A stretch of 64,000 nucleotides of DNA from Selaginella moellendorffii (GCF_000143415.4 NW_003314278.1:202371-266370); one strand, 5' to 3'; positions 10,583 through 20,545 are shown, numbered from the stretch's first letter. Numbers and translations: made by a program. Notes: generated by a model from the letters alone, not told the origin.

Positions 10583-12598
10583 ATGGAAGTGGAGCCATTG
10601 ACGTTTGAGTCGCCTTTCTCTCTCAAGCATCTCGTTGCAAAGGTTAAATCTTGTGGCAAAGCCAAGAATCCAACTCTTGCAAAGCAAGTCCATGGCTGCA
10701 TTCTCCAATCACAGCATGCAGCAAACCAGCGTCTCGGCAATCTGCTCGTACAAATGTATTGCCAGTGTGGGTGCACCGATGAAGCGTACGATGTCTACAA
10801 ACAACTCCACCATCCCAGCGCCCACTCCCTCAATTTCATTCTTACTTTACACAGCAAGCGTAGGAACGTGGAGAGAATCAAAGTTCTTTTTGATCAAGCA
10901 GCCGCGAGGGATGTTGTGTCGTGGAACATACTCATTGCAGCATATGCCCAAGCCGGGCACATGCTTGAAGCAAAAGCTGCGTTTGATCGCATGGGGGATC
11001 GTAGCGTTGTGTCGTGGAATTCAATGATCAGTGGGTATGCAAGGAAAGGAATGATTCGGGAAGCATGGATCATGTTTGATCGCATGCCGGAGTGGAGCGT
11101 CGTTTCCTGGACTGCCATGCTAGACGCATTTGCCGGGGCACGGGACCTAGCTAGCGCTAGAGCCATTTTTGATTCGATGCTCGAGAGGAACTTGGTATCC
11201 TGGAGCTGCATTCTCAGCGCTTACATTGCAAATGGAGATTGTGACACTGCTAAGATTCTTTTTGATTCTATGCCCGAGCACGACCAAGCTTCTTGGAACA
11301 CTGTAATTTCAGCATATGCCCTCAAGGGGCAAATGTGTACAGCCAAGAACTTGTTTGATGCAGCGCCTTTTCGAGGCACAGCCGCTTGGAACTCGATGAT
11401 CGCTGGGCACGGACAAAGAGGTGAGATTGAGGAGGCTGAGTTATTCTTTCGATCGACTCCTGATCCCGACATCATCACCTGGACGAGTCTCATATCGGCA
11501 TATATCTCGAAAGGGCATCTCAAAGACGCCATGATCGCCTTAAAAAATATGCCTCTGAGGAACGTTGTAGTGTTCACGGCCATGCTACAGGGACTTTCAG
11601 ACAGTGGAAAGATGGTAGAGTTTGCAAGTGTTTTCAGCATGCTACCTGAGGTGGACATGGTGGCGTGCAACATGGGCATCGTAGCGTATGCTCAAAACGG
11701 GCATCTCGACGCTGCCAAGGAGATGTTCGATAGGATGGAGGAGCGCGACTCAATCTCCTGGAATGCGCTCCTCCACGCGTTCGTGCTGAACCGGCGAGCG
11801 GAGGAAGCCAAGATGGCCTTCGATCGGATGCCAGAGCGCGACATTTTCTCGTGGAATTCGTGGCTGCTGCTGCTGCTGGTAACCGGGGACGCGATCTCTG
11901 CAAGACAAGCGTTTGATTCAATGCCGGTGTGGGATCTGGCATCGTGGAGCCTGATGCTCCAGTTCTTCGGCCAAGAGGGCGATTTGCAATCGGCAATGGA
12001 GCTCTTTTGCTCGATGCCCGAGCGGGACGCGGTCTCGTGGGGATGCTTGGCCGCGGCATTTGCTCGCAATGGTCACCTCGAGCGAGCCAAGCTCACGTTC
12101 CACTCCATGCCCGAGCACGACTTGGCCTCGGTGAACGCCATGATCTCCACGTACGCCCAGTGCGGGCGAGGACGAGAAGCTCTCGAGATCTTCGCGACCA
12201 AGTTGCTCCTCGAAGGCCGAGCACCCGACGAGATCTCCTTCCTCAACTCGCTCGTTTCTTGCAGCCACCGCGGCCTCCTCCGAGAGGCTCTCGCCCTCTT
12301 CGCCTCGATGCTGGGCGATCACAACTTAACTCCGTGGTGCCACCACTACTGCTGCATTGTCGATCTCTTGGGACGATCCGGGCGCCTGGCACAGGCCCGG
12401 GAGCTCGCCGCCGCCGCGAGTAGCAAATGGAGCTCGTCCAGCGACATCGTCCCCTATAATACACTGCTCGGAACTTCATTCATGCATGGCGACGTCAAAG
12501 GTGGCGAGCAAGCAGCAAATCTCGTGTTATCCTCGAACCCAAGCATTGCATCGCCCAGAATAACGCTTGCCAACTTGTACGTAGTAGGATCTTTATAA
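10583..12598 (+). CDS. PPR protein with S-type repeats, truncated E motif
   Basis: An intronless frame of 671 residues starts 79 bp after the preceding PPR gene. The N-terminus has the usual L-type lead (KQVHGCILQS, GNLLVQMYCQCGCTDEA), then many 31-residue repeats such as VVSWNILIAAYAQAGHMLEA and SISWNALLHAFVLNRRAEEA. A late segment (RAPDEISFLNSLVSCSHRG, then HHYCCIVDLLGRSGRL) matches the end of PLS arrays. It ends within the E1 motif at SPRITLANLYVVGSL, without E2, E+ or DYW. It is organised like the 8548 gene, though the repeats differ. It is probably organellar RNA-binding; the target cannot be read from the sequence. Confidence 0.87.
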   Translation: MEVEPLTFESPFSLKHLVAKVKSCGKAKNPTLAKQVHGCILQSQHAANQRLGNLLVQMYCQCGCTDEAYDVYKQLHHPSAHSLNFILTLHSKRRNVERIKVLFDQAAARDVVSWNILIAAYAQAGHMLEAKAAFDRMGDRSVVSWNSMISGYARKGMIREAWIMFDRMPEWSVVSWTAMLDAFAGARDLASARAIFDSMLERNLVSWSCILSAYIANGDCDTAKILFDSMPEHDQASWNTVISAYALKGQMCTAKNLFDAAPFRGTAAWNSMIAGHGQRGEIEEAELFFRSTPDPDIITWTSLISAYISKGHLKDAMIALKNMPLRNVVVFTAMLQGLSDSGKMVEFASVFSMLPEVDMVACNMGIVAYAQNGHLDAAKEMFDRMEERDSISWNALLHAFVLNRRAEEAKMAFDRMPERDIFSWNSWLLLLLVTGDAISARQAFDSMPVWDLASWSLMLQFFGQEGDLQSAMELFCSMPERDAVSWGCLAAAFARNGHLERAKLTFHSMPEHDLASVNAMISTYAQCGRGREALEIFATKLLLEGRAPDEISFLNSLVSCSHRGLLREALALFASMLGDHNLTPWCHHYCCIVDLLGRSGRLAQARELAAAASSKWSSSSDIVPYNTLLGTSFMHGDVKGGEQAANLVLSSNPSIASPRITLANLYVVGSL

Positions 12599-12678
12599 AA
12601 ATATGTTGCAAGCTCTAATTTTACCGACGATTCGAAGGATATAAACGACTCCTCGAGTTCCAAACTCAGCACGCATCA

Positions 12679-13788
12679 ATGGCTTCTCTTCTAACTTTTC
12701 TTTCTTTCTTCTTGATTGGTTCCATCGTCGTCCAGGCTGCAGTGTATCCTTACGTGATTCCCAACGCCGTCTTTGGCTTCACGGACTCTCTCTCGGACAC
12801 GGGCAATCTCAAGCTCGCCTTGCCTGGCGCTGTTGATGCCGACTATCCACCTTATGGCATGACCATCGGCGAGGTCACTGGCCGCTTCTCCGACGGCTAC
12901 CTCATCATCGACTTCTTGAACACGCGCTTCACGGGCGTGGTGGAGAAGCCGAGCCTGGCCAGGGACCCCAGCGACACGACCTATGCCAGCCTCGGCTTTG
13001 GTTCTGCTGGAGCCACCGTTCTCCCCCAGGCGTATCCCAACATGAATCCTGACATCCTTCCAGCTCAAGTCGCGCAGTTCCTCGGCTACCAGCAGCAGGT
13101 CGTCAGCTCCAACGCCACCGCCGCCCGCCTCTTCAGCAGCGCGCTCTACTACGTCGAGATCGGTGGCAACGACATCAACTTCGCTCTCGTCCCGGGGAAC
13201 CTGTCGTACGAAAGCATCGTCCAGAACGTCATCCCCAGAGTCGTCCAGAGCTTGAAGGATTCCATCGCCAACCTCCATGTCAATGGCTCTGCTGTCCACT
13301 TTCTCATCTTCAACATGCCTGCTGCTGGCTGCACCCCTATCTATCTCGCCAGGGGCGAGTACTCCGCCAAAGACGAGCTGGGATGCGTCATTGATGCGAA
13401 CAACCTTGTCCAGGCCTTCAACGAGAAGATCAGGGAGACCGTGAATGCCCTGCGTTGCGAGTACCCCTCGGCCAACTTCATGTACTTCGACTTCTACGAG
13501 GCCAGCGTCGACTTCTTGAGGAACTCGTACGAGCTGGGATTTGTGAACGTCGATAGTGCCTGCTGCGGTGGTGGAGGCGACTACAACTGCAAAGCTGGAC
13601 TGGTTGGCTGTGGCTGCGATAGAACCGTGACGCCTTGCAGTGATCCCAACAAGTATATGAGCTGGGACGGGATTCACTACACCCAGCATTTCTACGAGGT
13701 CATGGCTGACAACATCTTGACGAGGCAGTACCTCGATCCCCCTACTCCACTGCTTCAAAACGTGCCATCAACTTGCTCCACCTACTAA
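12679..13788 (+). CDS. GDSL esterase/lipase, secreted, with altered block I
   Basis: A single exon of 369 residues. Residues 1-20 (MASLLTFLSFFLIGSIVVQA) form a signal peptide, so the enzyme should enter the secretory pathway and reach the apoplast. Block I reads VFGFTDSLSDTGN, keeping the nucleophile (Ser37) but with Thr in place of the first Gly of G-D-S-L. Block III GGND is present (162-165), and block V WDGIHYTQ supplies Asp330 and His333. Cysteines cluster near the C-terminus (SACCGGGGDYNCKAGLVGCGC). Family members hydrolyse acyl esters in cutin, lipids or xylan acetate; the substrate cannot be told here. It starts 80 bp after the PPR stop. Most plant GDSL genes have several introns; this one has none. 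Confidence 0.93.
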   Translation: MASLLTFLSFFLIGSIVVQAAVYPYVIPNAVFGFTDSLSDTGNLKLALPGAVDADYPPYGMTIGEVTGRFSDGYLIIDFLNTRFTGVVEKPSLARDPSDTTYASLGFGSAGATVLPQAYPNMNPDILPAQVAQFLGYQQQVVSSNATAARLFSSALYYVEIGGNDINFALVPGNLSYESIVQNVIPRVVQSLKDSIANLHVNGSAVHFLIFNMPAAGCTPIYLARGEYSAKDELGCVIDANNLVQAFNEKIRETVNALRCEYPSANFMYFDFYEASVDFLRNSYELGFVNVDSACCGGGGDYNCKAGLVGCGCDRTVTPCSDPNKYMSWDGIHYTQHFYEVMADNILTRQYLDPPTPLLQNVPSTCSTY

Positions 13789-13957
13789 TCCCAAGTTCTT
13801 ATATGCACTGCTTCAAGGCGTTCCATCCCCTACTAATCCAACTTTAGATATTTCCTGTTCATAGAATTTAATAGAATTTCAATTGATAACAAAAACAAGC
13901 GCATTTGCACAGAACCTGGAAATCCTGTGTCCAACCGAATGAATTGAATTGCCCGCT

Positions 13958-16402
13958 CTACAAGACAAATTTTGAAAGATCCATCTTGTTGAGAAGGTCC
14001 CCAACGGACTTCCTCACTTTCTGCATGCTTCACAGTTAGTATGCAGAGCAGCTGTATGGACGCATTTACCTCCTTGTCAATTATCAGTTTCTCTCCCGCC
14101 CTCTCTGGTGCACTGAAACTAATGTCCTCCACAACTCTCTCAATCACCTGCTTCAACAACAGAACGATAATACATGCTAAAAAAACAAGGCAAAGTTGTA
14201 CCGTGTGCAATCTCCTCGCGCCTATGTTATCCAGAGATCTGTTCACCTTCATGAAGTGAGGAGAGGCAAGGTTAGGAAGTGAAAGACGGAATAGCATAAT
14301 CTACCTCTGCAGCAACATTTGCAAGTTCTCTGACCGCATCCTCGGTAAATATCAGCTCAACGCCTTCGGTTTTAAGTAGCAATTGTTGTTGCTTCAGCAT
14401 GTTTATCTCTGGTTCTGTTAAAATTCGATACAAGTCCTGCATCAAAGGATTGAAGCGAAATACGAATCTAATTACGGCAGTACCTCGCGTTGAAGGGCCT
14501 TCAGTTCAACACGAATAGGCAGCCTTCCTTGCAATTCCGCAAGCATGTCACTTGGTTTACAGGAGTGAAACGCACCGCTGCAAATAAACAGGATATGATC
14601 CGTATTCACATTGCCGTACTTCGTGTTCACAACACTGCAGTAAGACAAATTACAAAACAAGAACCAAAACCGGTGGGAAAAAAAGTTCGTACCTTCCTTC
14701 AATGATTGGTAGCAAATCCCTTTGGACGCCCTCGGCACTTGCATCAGCACCGCGCCTTGTCTCGCTCGTGGTGACTATTTTGTCAATTTCGTCAATGAAA
14801 ACAATACCATCTGACTCCGTAAGCTGTGAAGCCACTCTTTACAGCAAGCAAGATTCTAATGAGCATTTTCTACCTGGATTGCATCCTTCACAATTTGGTC
14901 CGATTGTAAGTACTTTTCCATTTCGATTTCTGTCAAGAGCGGCCTTGCTTCCCCAACCGTGATTTCACGTCGCTCCACTTTGGGGGACTTCAACACCTGC
15001 TCAATGTCCATCTTAGTACGAACATATATTTCCCATGAACAGAGATGATACCTTGTAAATCAGATCGTTAACAGGCAAGCCGTTTCCCATCACATCAACA
15101 GGAAGACGAACTCGTCCTTCCGGCACATCCAGCTGAATTTTCCGGTTGTCGATTGCTCCTTCCCTGTACAGTTTCCTGAACATGTCCATGGACGTTAAGC
15201 TTTTCTCACTAATCTCCTCCTGCGACAGCAAAACAAATAATAATGTTATCAAGCTCAAGAAAAGACGCCGTTTACCTGCTGAACTCCAACCAAAACATCC
15301 AGAATTCGATCCTCAACGCTCTTCTCCACCTCTTTAGAAATCTTGGTGCGGATCTAGTATAAGCAATCGTTAGCAATATGCTAAGAGGAAAGTTAATTAT
15401 ACCCTTTGCCGCTGCAGGACAATTGCATTATCGACCAAATCTCTGATAATTTGATCTACATCTCGCCCATGAAATCCAACTTCAGTAAACTTTGTGGCTT
15501 CAACCTTCAAAAGAGGAAAAGTACAGGAAAAAAAAGACTAAAACTTCATAAGAAATTCAAATATCACCTTCACAAATGGAGCGTAAGAGATCTTCGCAAG
15601 CCTTCGAGCAATTTCTGTCTTGCCACAGCCTGTTGGACCAATCATAAGGATATTCTTGGGCACAATTTCATCTCTCAACTCAACTGGGATGCGATGCCGG
15701 CGCCATCTATTTCCTGCAAAAAACGATTCACCAAAACAAATAGTCAGCCAGCGCACCGACTCTCAAGAAAAACACGTAGAAACAATCCCAATCAGATGAG
15801 CGCGCAAAATCACAACAAAGCACGAACAAGAATTTCTCTGTGATTCCCTCTAGGAAGAAGACACATGAGATGCACGTATTACCACAGTCACCTACACCAC
15901 GCTCTGGAAAAGCGCATACGAAATGCCACAGCGACTGCCCGTTTTGCTGCCGTTTGCCCGACTATGTATCGATCCAAAACCTCCACCACTTTCGCAGGAG
16001 TAAGAGCTCCTGCCGCTAGAAGCTCGTCTGCAAGCATCGCCAGGATCAAGAGAAACGAAGAGCAGTGACTTTAATCGAACCAGGCATCGCGTCGGATGGT
16101 TGAGACGATGAAGTCGACGGTGCTGCCGGATCCATTCTCGGTCCATGCGTCTGGCAGAAGCTGTGGCATCGAAATAATCACAAGAATCAGCGCAATCTTT
16201 CGGAGACACAAGAATGCGAGGAAGTCGAGAGAACAAAGAATGTGGCATCTCTACGATGCCTGGTGAAGGAAACTTACGCAGCGCGCGATTCCCATTTCCA
16301 TTCCTTCCTCCCGGAAGAGAATGCTCGCGCTCTATCCGCCAATCCAATCGCGCTCCCGAGCTTGGAGTGGCGAAGGCGAGACAAGACGCCGATGCCGCTC
16401 AT
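13958..16402 (-). CDS. HSLU: HslU (ClpY), ATPase subunit of the HslVU protease, mitochondrial
   Basis: HslU is an AAA+ unfoldase that feeds proteins to the HslV peptidase. Fourteen exons read cleanly: 16278-16402, 16081-16160, 15920-16027, 15568-15713, 15403-15504, 15276-15353, 15052-15219, 14874-15011, 14693-14823, 14484-14634, 14305-14436, 14202-14246, 14070-14147, 13958-14020. They sum to 1545 nt, 514 residues. Exon 1 encodes an Arg/Ser-rich, acid-poor start with RAFSS, typical of a mitochondrial presequence. Then come [17 protein letters not shown], Walker [10 protein letters not shown], pore segment [17 protein letters not shown], the I-domain, Walker [35 protein letters not shown], sensor-2 region NIGARRLHT and C-terminus MDLSKFVL. 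The C-terminal tail that activates HslV is intact. HslV is not in this window. ClpX is excluded by the HslU-specific I-domain, GARRLHT and the absence of a zinc finger. Confidence 0.93.
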
Positions 16403-16440
16403 TCCCTGCCCGGAGCTCTGCTACGCTTGGAGCCCATTGT

Positions 16441-16455
16441 AACCCTAACCCTAAA
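16441..16455 (-). promoter_or_regulatory. Double telomere-like (TELO) box upstream of HslU
   Basis: AACCCTAACCCTAAA on the + strand reads TTTAGGGTTAGGGTT toward the HslU start codon, which is 39 nt away. Such AACCCTA boxes are known in plant promoters of translation, cell-cycle and organelle genes. It could be a chance telomere-like seed, but similar boxes precede several other genes here. Confidence 0.5.
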
Positions 16456-16569
16456 TAGAGGCGCTCTTCGCCATCTCCTTGTACGGAAGAACCTACTCTC
16501 TTCCAAAACGTAAGTTCTTTTCCAATGCTCTGGATTTTTCTCCTTCCCTAAAAGCTTGCTATTGTAAAA

Positions 16570-16966
16570 GATCTTTTTCTTCTCGTTAAATGAATCGCAA
16601 GCGATGGGTCACAGGATCATAGACTATATTCTTGGTTTGTGATATTTTGCAGCGCAATCTCATCAAAGATTCGCAAGCCTCATGAAGGAGAGATTTTTGA
16701 GCTTGGGCATAAGGCAAGAGTGTCCACCACCGGATAACAGGCCGGCCTCCAGAATGGCAAATGCAGGGATTTACGCAACACTCAGGAAGTCTTCGACTCC
16801 ATCCCAGAAAAACATGCTTGCTTGCTTGTCGGAGACGGAGAGCATTGTGCGGTCGTTTGCCGGGGACGAGACCCGATTCCAGCTGCACTTCCGGAGGTCT
16901 CTGCTCAAGATGGGCGAGCTGAGGATCAAGACGTCGGCCAACGGGGAGATTCCCCCAATAACTTGA
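16570..16966 (+). pseudogene. 5' fragment of the DYW PPR gene fused to unrelated sequence
   Basis: From about 16570 the sequence repeats 20520-20880, the upstream flank and first repeats of the DYW PPR gene, with internal deletions. Shared signs are the GAATCGCAAGCGATGGGTCAC stretch before the start, the AGATTCGCAAGCCTC stretch, and the stretch coding for QEVFDSIPEK. After about 16812 similarity ends and another open segment follows (SETESIVRSFAGDETRF to GEIPPIT, stop near 16966) that I do not recognise. A 95-codon frame starting at 16682 spans the junction. It is probably dead; a small chimeric gene cannot be excluded. Confidence 0.65.
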
Positions 16967-17055
16967 TTCTCTTTGGCTTGCTTCTGATTGAAACTCTAGA
17001 TCAAAGGAAGAAGAAAGTGCTTCTTCTTTTAGAGAGAATCGCCACTTTTCTTTAA

Positions 17056-18189
17056 AAATGTGTTAGCAGACCTGATTCATCATGCTTAAACCGTAATAAC
17101 AACTTCCTATGTGAAACAGCCATTTAACACTTCAATGGAGAGCTACATACCTCGTACAGAAGGCTAAAATCTCATGTGGCAAAACAATGCGATAAAAATG
17201 ATTATGCCAGGAAAGGTAGTTGCTAGACATGAAACATGTTTTAGAAAGAATGGAATTTTAACAAAGGAACTTAGCTAAAGTTGGTCAAATAAACAAAATA
17301 AGTTAACAAAGTGGAAAAGAAAAATTTATACTTTACAGCCAAAAAGTATTTTGGCATGGCTAACCATGGGTATATAACTCATAAGTAACAACATTAATCT
17401 TGATGTATGGGAATACAAATTGAGTATAACTAGATTGAAAAACCACCCCTTAAGTGATTAAGTATATTTAAATATAAAAATACTTGTTAAAGCATCAGTA
17501 AGAATTATAAAATTACCCTTCTAGTATAAAGAATAATAAATGAAAAAAAATATATCCAAGAATTAATAAAAGGGATAAAATTGAAAAATAAAATTTAAAG
17601 GCCATAGCTATATGGGAGTCAACTTAAAGGTTTGTTACATGGTATTATGGAGTGTTTAAAGTATGAAAGTGTTTATGATAGAGCAAATGGCAAATAAAAA
17701 ATTTGTGAATAGAAAGGCTTTGGTACTTTAAAAGTTAAGTATGAACATGTGAAATCAGAGTAGCATAGTAAAAGTGTAATTTGCCATAAAACAAGACTAT
17801 CAAAATCAAGGGAGTAATTATTACATATTCAAAGGATAATTTTGAATGAAAGTTTATATTTAAAAACTTATATGCTTATGTATAAAATTGTATTACATGC
17901 TTGAATGACTTGTTAAGTGGGATTGACATATCAAAGGAACTAAGTTCTTAACTAGAGAGTTGACTGCAGAAGAGAAAACCTATGAGGCTAAGAATTTATA
18001 CATGATCAAAGGTTAATCACCTAATTTGCCCAAGTAAAAAAATTTGGAAGCTAAGAGAATATGACACATAATACACATATAAAAAAGAAGCCAATTAACA
18101 TAGGTATAAATTTGATGCACCAGCGTTTATGGTGATGTCTCAAGAGGAGATTACTCGAAGTCTACCTATGCAATAGAAGAGTAACTTTG
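17056..18189. other. AT-rich spacer without a recognisable gene
   Basis: About 1.1 kb of strongly AT-rich sequence with stops in all frames. I see no gene, terminal repeats or coding remnant. It differs in composition from the gene-dense flanks and may be old transposon or intergenic DNA. Confidence 0.6.
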
Positions 18190-19260
18190 CAGAAGCTTTC
18201 GTTTCAATGACATGTCTTACCCAATTATAGCTTTGACTGTGTTCAACTGAATATTTGATACCTTCTTTTTGGGCACATCCAGCTGAAATTTTAGTTGGCT
18301 TCTCAAATCAATATTACCTGTGTGATGTACATGCTTCTAATACCTTCTTTGATGTGGCTATCAGACACTTCAGGAAACTCGTCTTGAGTGGCTACTTATG
18401 TCTCCAGCATGAGGGATTGAAGGAAGAACGCTTCAGTAACTCCAAGCTACTGCATCTGGGAAGATATCTCTTTTCTGGCTCCATGACTTCTTCCTCAAAA
18501 GATTCACTGCTGCATCGGAAAACCGACATCCCACGAAAGCTTTAATAACTTGCAGGTATATAGCACTTTCAGAAGCTTCCAGAACTTGCTTATGTGTGTC
18601 CTTCCAGGCTAGAAGCGTGGAGCGGTTGACAAGTCAATTCAGATCGAGGCAGATCTTGGAATTTTAGCTGTTCAGGTCAGTCTATAAACAACTTGTTTAC
18701 GTTTCCTTGAATGGAAGCTGCTGCTGAGCTGGGGATTGCAACTTCTACGGCATCTCGTTCTTGGACTGGGGCCACAAGGAAGTAGGTTTTCACCAGTGCT
18801 GTCAGGAGGCTATTTCAGAAGATGGAACAAGAGCCTTTTGGAGGCACCATGGCTGAAGCTCGCTGATCAAGACGACTGGCTGAAAATGAGGACGAGGAAT
18901 GCTGGAATGACCAACAGCAGTACGAAGTGCTCAAAGCAACTGCCCTCTACGCAGCGTCAAAGTACTGTTACGGAGGCCCGGGGCACACCATTCGAAGAGA
19001 TGCTGCCACTTTTCGGGAGATCGACGCCAGCACACGAAGGGCTGAGCCGGGCAGTGCAGGCTCGGTGATGAGGTGTTGACGCAGCACGAGGACTTTCCAG
19101 AAGCAGGGGAAGCCATGGTGATGGCGCTGAGGATGGGAAAAGGATAGTTGGAGCTTGTAACAACGGGGACCTCTTTGAGACAATTTTGAAGCCGTGGGAA
19201 AAAAACTTGTGTGCTGCGATCAAGCCTGTTGCTCAACAAGCGTCGACCCACCAGCATCTC
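18190..19260 (+). pseudogene. Truncated copy of the 3' part of NUP133
   Basis: Plus-strand sequence repeats the NUP133 gene at 25966-30175, inverted relative to it. The stretch at 18400-18535 matches the exon coding for LKEGRFSN and SWLHDFFLKRFTAASD, 18600-18680 matches the exon coding for WKRGAVDKSIQIEEDLG, and 18725-19150 matches the last exon (LLEAAWLKLADQDDWLKM, ASKYCYGG, HEDFPEAGEAM). Several frameshifts and missing segments make it non-coding. The similarity continues into the parent's 3' flank. A short piece near 18205-18250 matches the parent in the other orientation, so the copy is itself rearranged. Confidence 0.83.
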
Positions 19261-19439
19261 AAACTACGCATAGAGCGTTCAAGGCTGCCATGGAAGCAGA
19301 CTGAACAAGCACGTGAAAATTGATAATTGGCAGTGATTTCTCCAAACACAACTGTCTCTCATTTATTCAATAGGAAATGAGAAAGAAAATTCACACAGCA
19401 TCTCACGAGGTCTTGCAGCGCCCATCTAGAGGGACATTG

Positions 19440-19763
19440 TCAGCAGCGTATATAGAAGCTGAGAATGGGAACTGTAGCCACACCACATGCTTCTTGGTCT
19501 TGCCCTATCAATGCACCCTGACCTTGACAACCTGGTAATGTGTAAATCCGTATAGGCTTTCCATCAAAGCCAATCTTGTAACCTCCAGTTGCTACTGCTA
19601 GAGTCTGGCACTGACCACAACTGGAGTATGTACCAGTTGCTACAACACAACCTGGTAAAACATACGTAGTGATGTTAGTGAGCGCTCCCACACCTCCGGT
19701 GGCCAATGCAATCACAACCATGATGAATGAGAGCGCACATACACTACTCTTGAATACCCTCAT
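19440..19763 (-). CDS. MiAMP1-like antimicrobial peptide precursor
   Basis: A 107-residue precursor. Residues 1 to about 27 (MRVFKSSVCALSFIMVVIALATGGVGA) are a signal peptide. The mature part has six cysteines in the order PGC, SSCGQC (two), PGC, EAC and a final IRC. This is the spacing of MiAMP1, the beta-barrel peptide of Macadamia seeds (PGC, KCGC, AGC, RAC, IQC), with one extra residue between cysteines two and three. GGYKIGFDG and LSFYIRC correspond to the GGYDFSYTG and IFIQC strands. MiAMP1 homologues are known from lycophytes and conifers and inhibit fungi in vitro. A paralog lies at 30577-30900. Intronless; the function is inferred from the fold pattern. Confidence 0.82.
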   Translation of the reverse strand: MRVFKSSVCALSFIMVVIALATGGVGALTNITTYVLPGCVVATGTYSSCGQCQTLAVATGGYKIGFDGKPIRIYTLPGCQGQGALIGQDQEACGVATVPILSFYIRC

Positions 19764-20024
19764 GTTAATTGCTTGCTGGTGATGTTGTTGCTTTGCAATC
19801 CCAAGTTTAGGTCTTTTATAGCTGAATGTCTAGCTTCTTGCATGAAACTCGTGGCTGAATTGTTAATAGTTGCTTGTGAGCTAATTGTGCACGACTTTTT
19901 GAATATACAAGCAAGCATGAAGTTCACACTAACACGATCGGATTTAATATATCCTCAATTGGTCATAACAACTGTTGAGAGTTGAACACAGCTGTGAACA
20001 GCTTAGTATGAGCTTAGACCAAAC

Positions 20025-20545
20025 TTGTTAAACATTGCAAGAACATCTAGGCAATTACCTCCTTCCTCGATTGGAGTAAAGCCAAACATGTCCTTTTACG
20101 TATCTCAAACAAAATGTATCAACATTAAGAGCGGCAAAGTGATGGAACCTGTGAGTGTCTCGCATAAAAATCCTCTGTCCCGTGATCTTTGCGATGGCGT
20201 CAGATCAAACCAGGAGCTTCTTGACGATCAAGAGAGGAGTTCCGGGTGGTGTGTCGATCAACCCAACCGTGATGGTCATTCTCACTGTGTAATCCAATCA
20301 GCTGCTCTTTCTCCTCCTCGCCCACGGCATGAAGGACGTCCTTCGTGATTGGAACATATCCAGCTTCTCTCATCCGTCTGCCGCCTGGGATGAACTCGAT
20401 TGCCAGCGACGAACTCATGGACCTTGTTCTTCACCTCAATATCCTGCGTACTTTCTCGAGGCCTCGATCCGTCATTCTCTTCCTCACTCTCATTTGGTCT
20501 CCATACCTCCCGGTAGCGACATTCTTCTTCTCGTTGAATGAATCG
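20025..20545 (-). pseudogene. Inverted copy of the DYW PPR gene 3' end
   Basis: The minus strand repeats about 22520-23020 of the PPR gene that starts at 20574, covering the E+ motif and most of the DYW domain. Segments coding for KNKVHEFVAGNRVHP, MREAGYVPITKDVLHAV and EEEKEQLIGLHSE are still recognisable. Small deletions break the frame, and the final DYW triplet is lost. It lies head to head with the parent's own start, 30 bp away, so one locus holds both orientations of the same sequence. Confidence 0.8.

Noticed and set aside
12691-13758. 355-codon frame antisense to the GDSL lipase gene
   Set aside because: A codon-bias shadow of a gene with a signal peptide and catalytic blocks; the antisense product has no recognisable domain.
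13958-16402. Bacterial contamination as the source of HslU
   Set aside because: The gene has 13 spliceosomal introns with correct phases and is embedded between plant genes.
16441-16455. Interstitial telomere
   Set aside because: Only two repeat units; similar single boxes precede many genes here, so a promoter box is the simpler reading.
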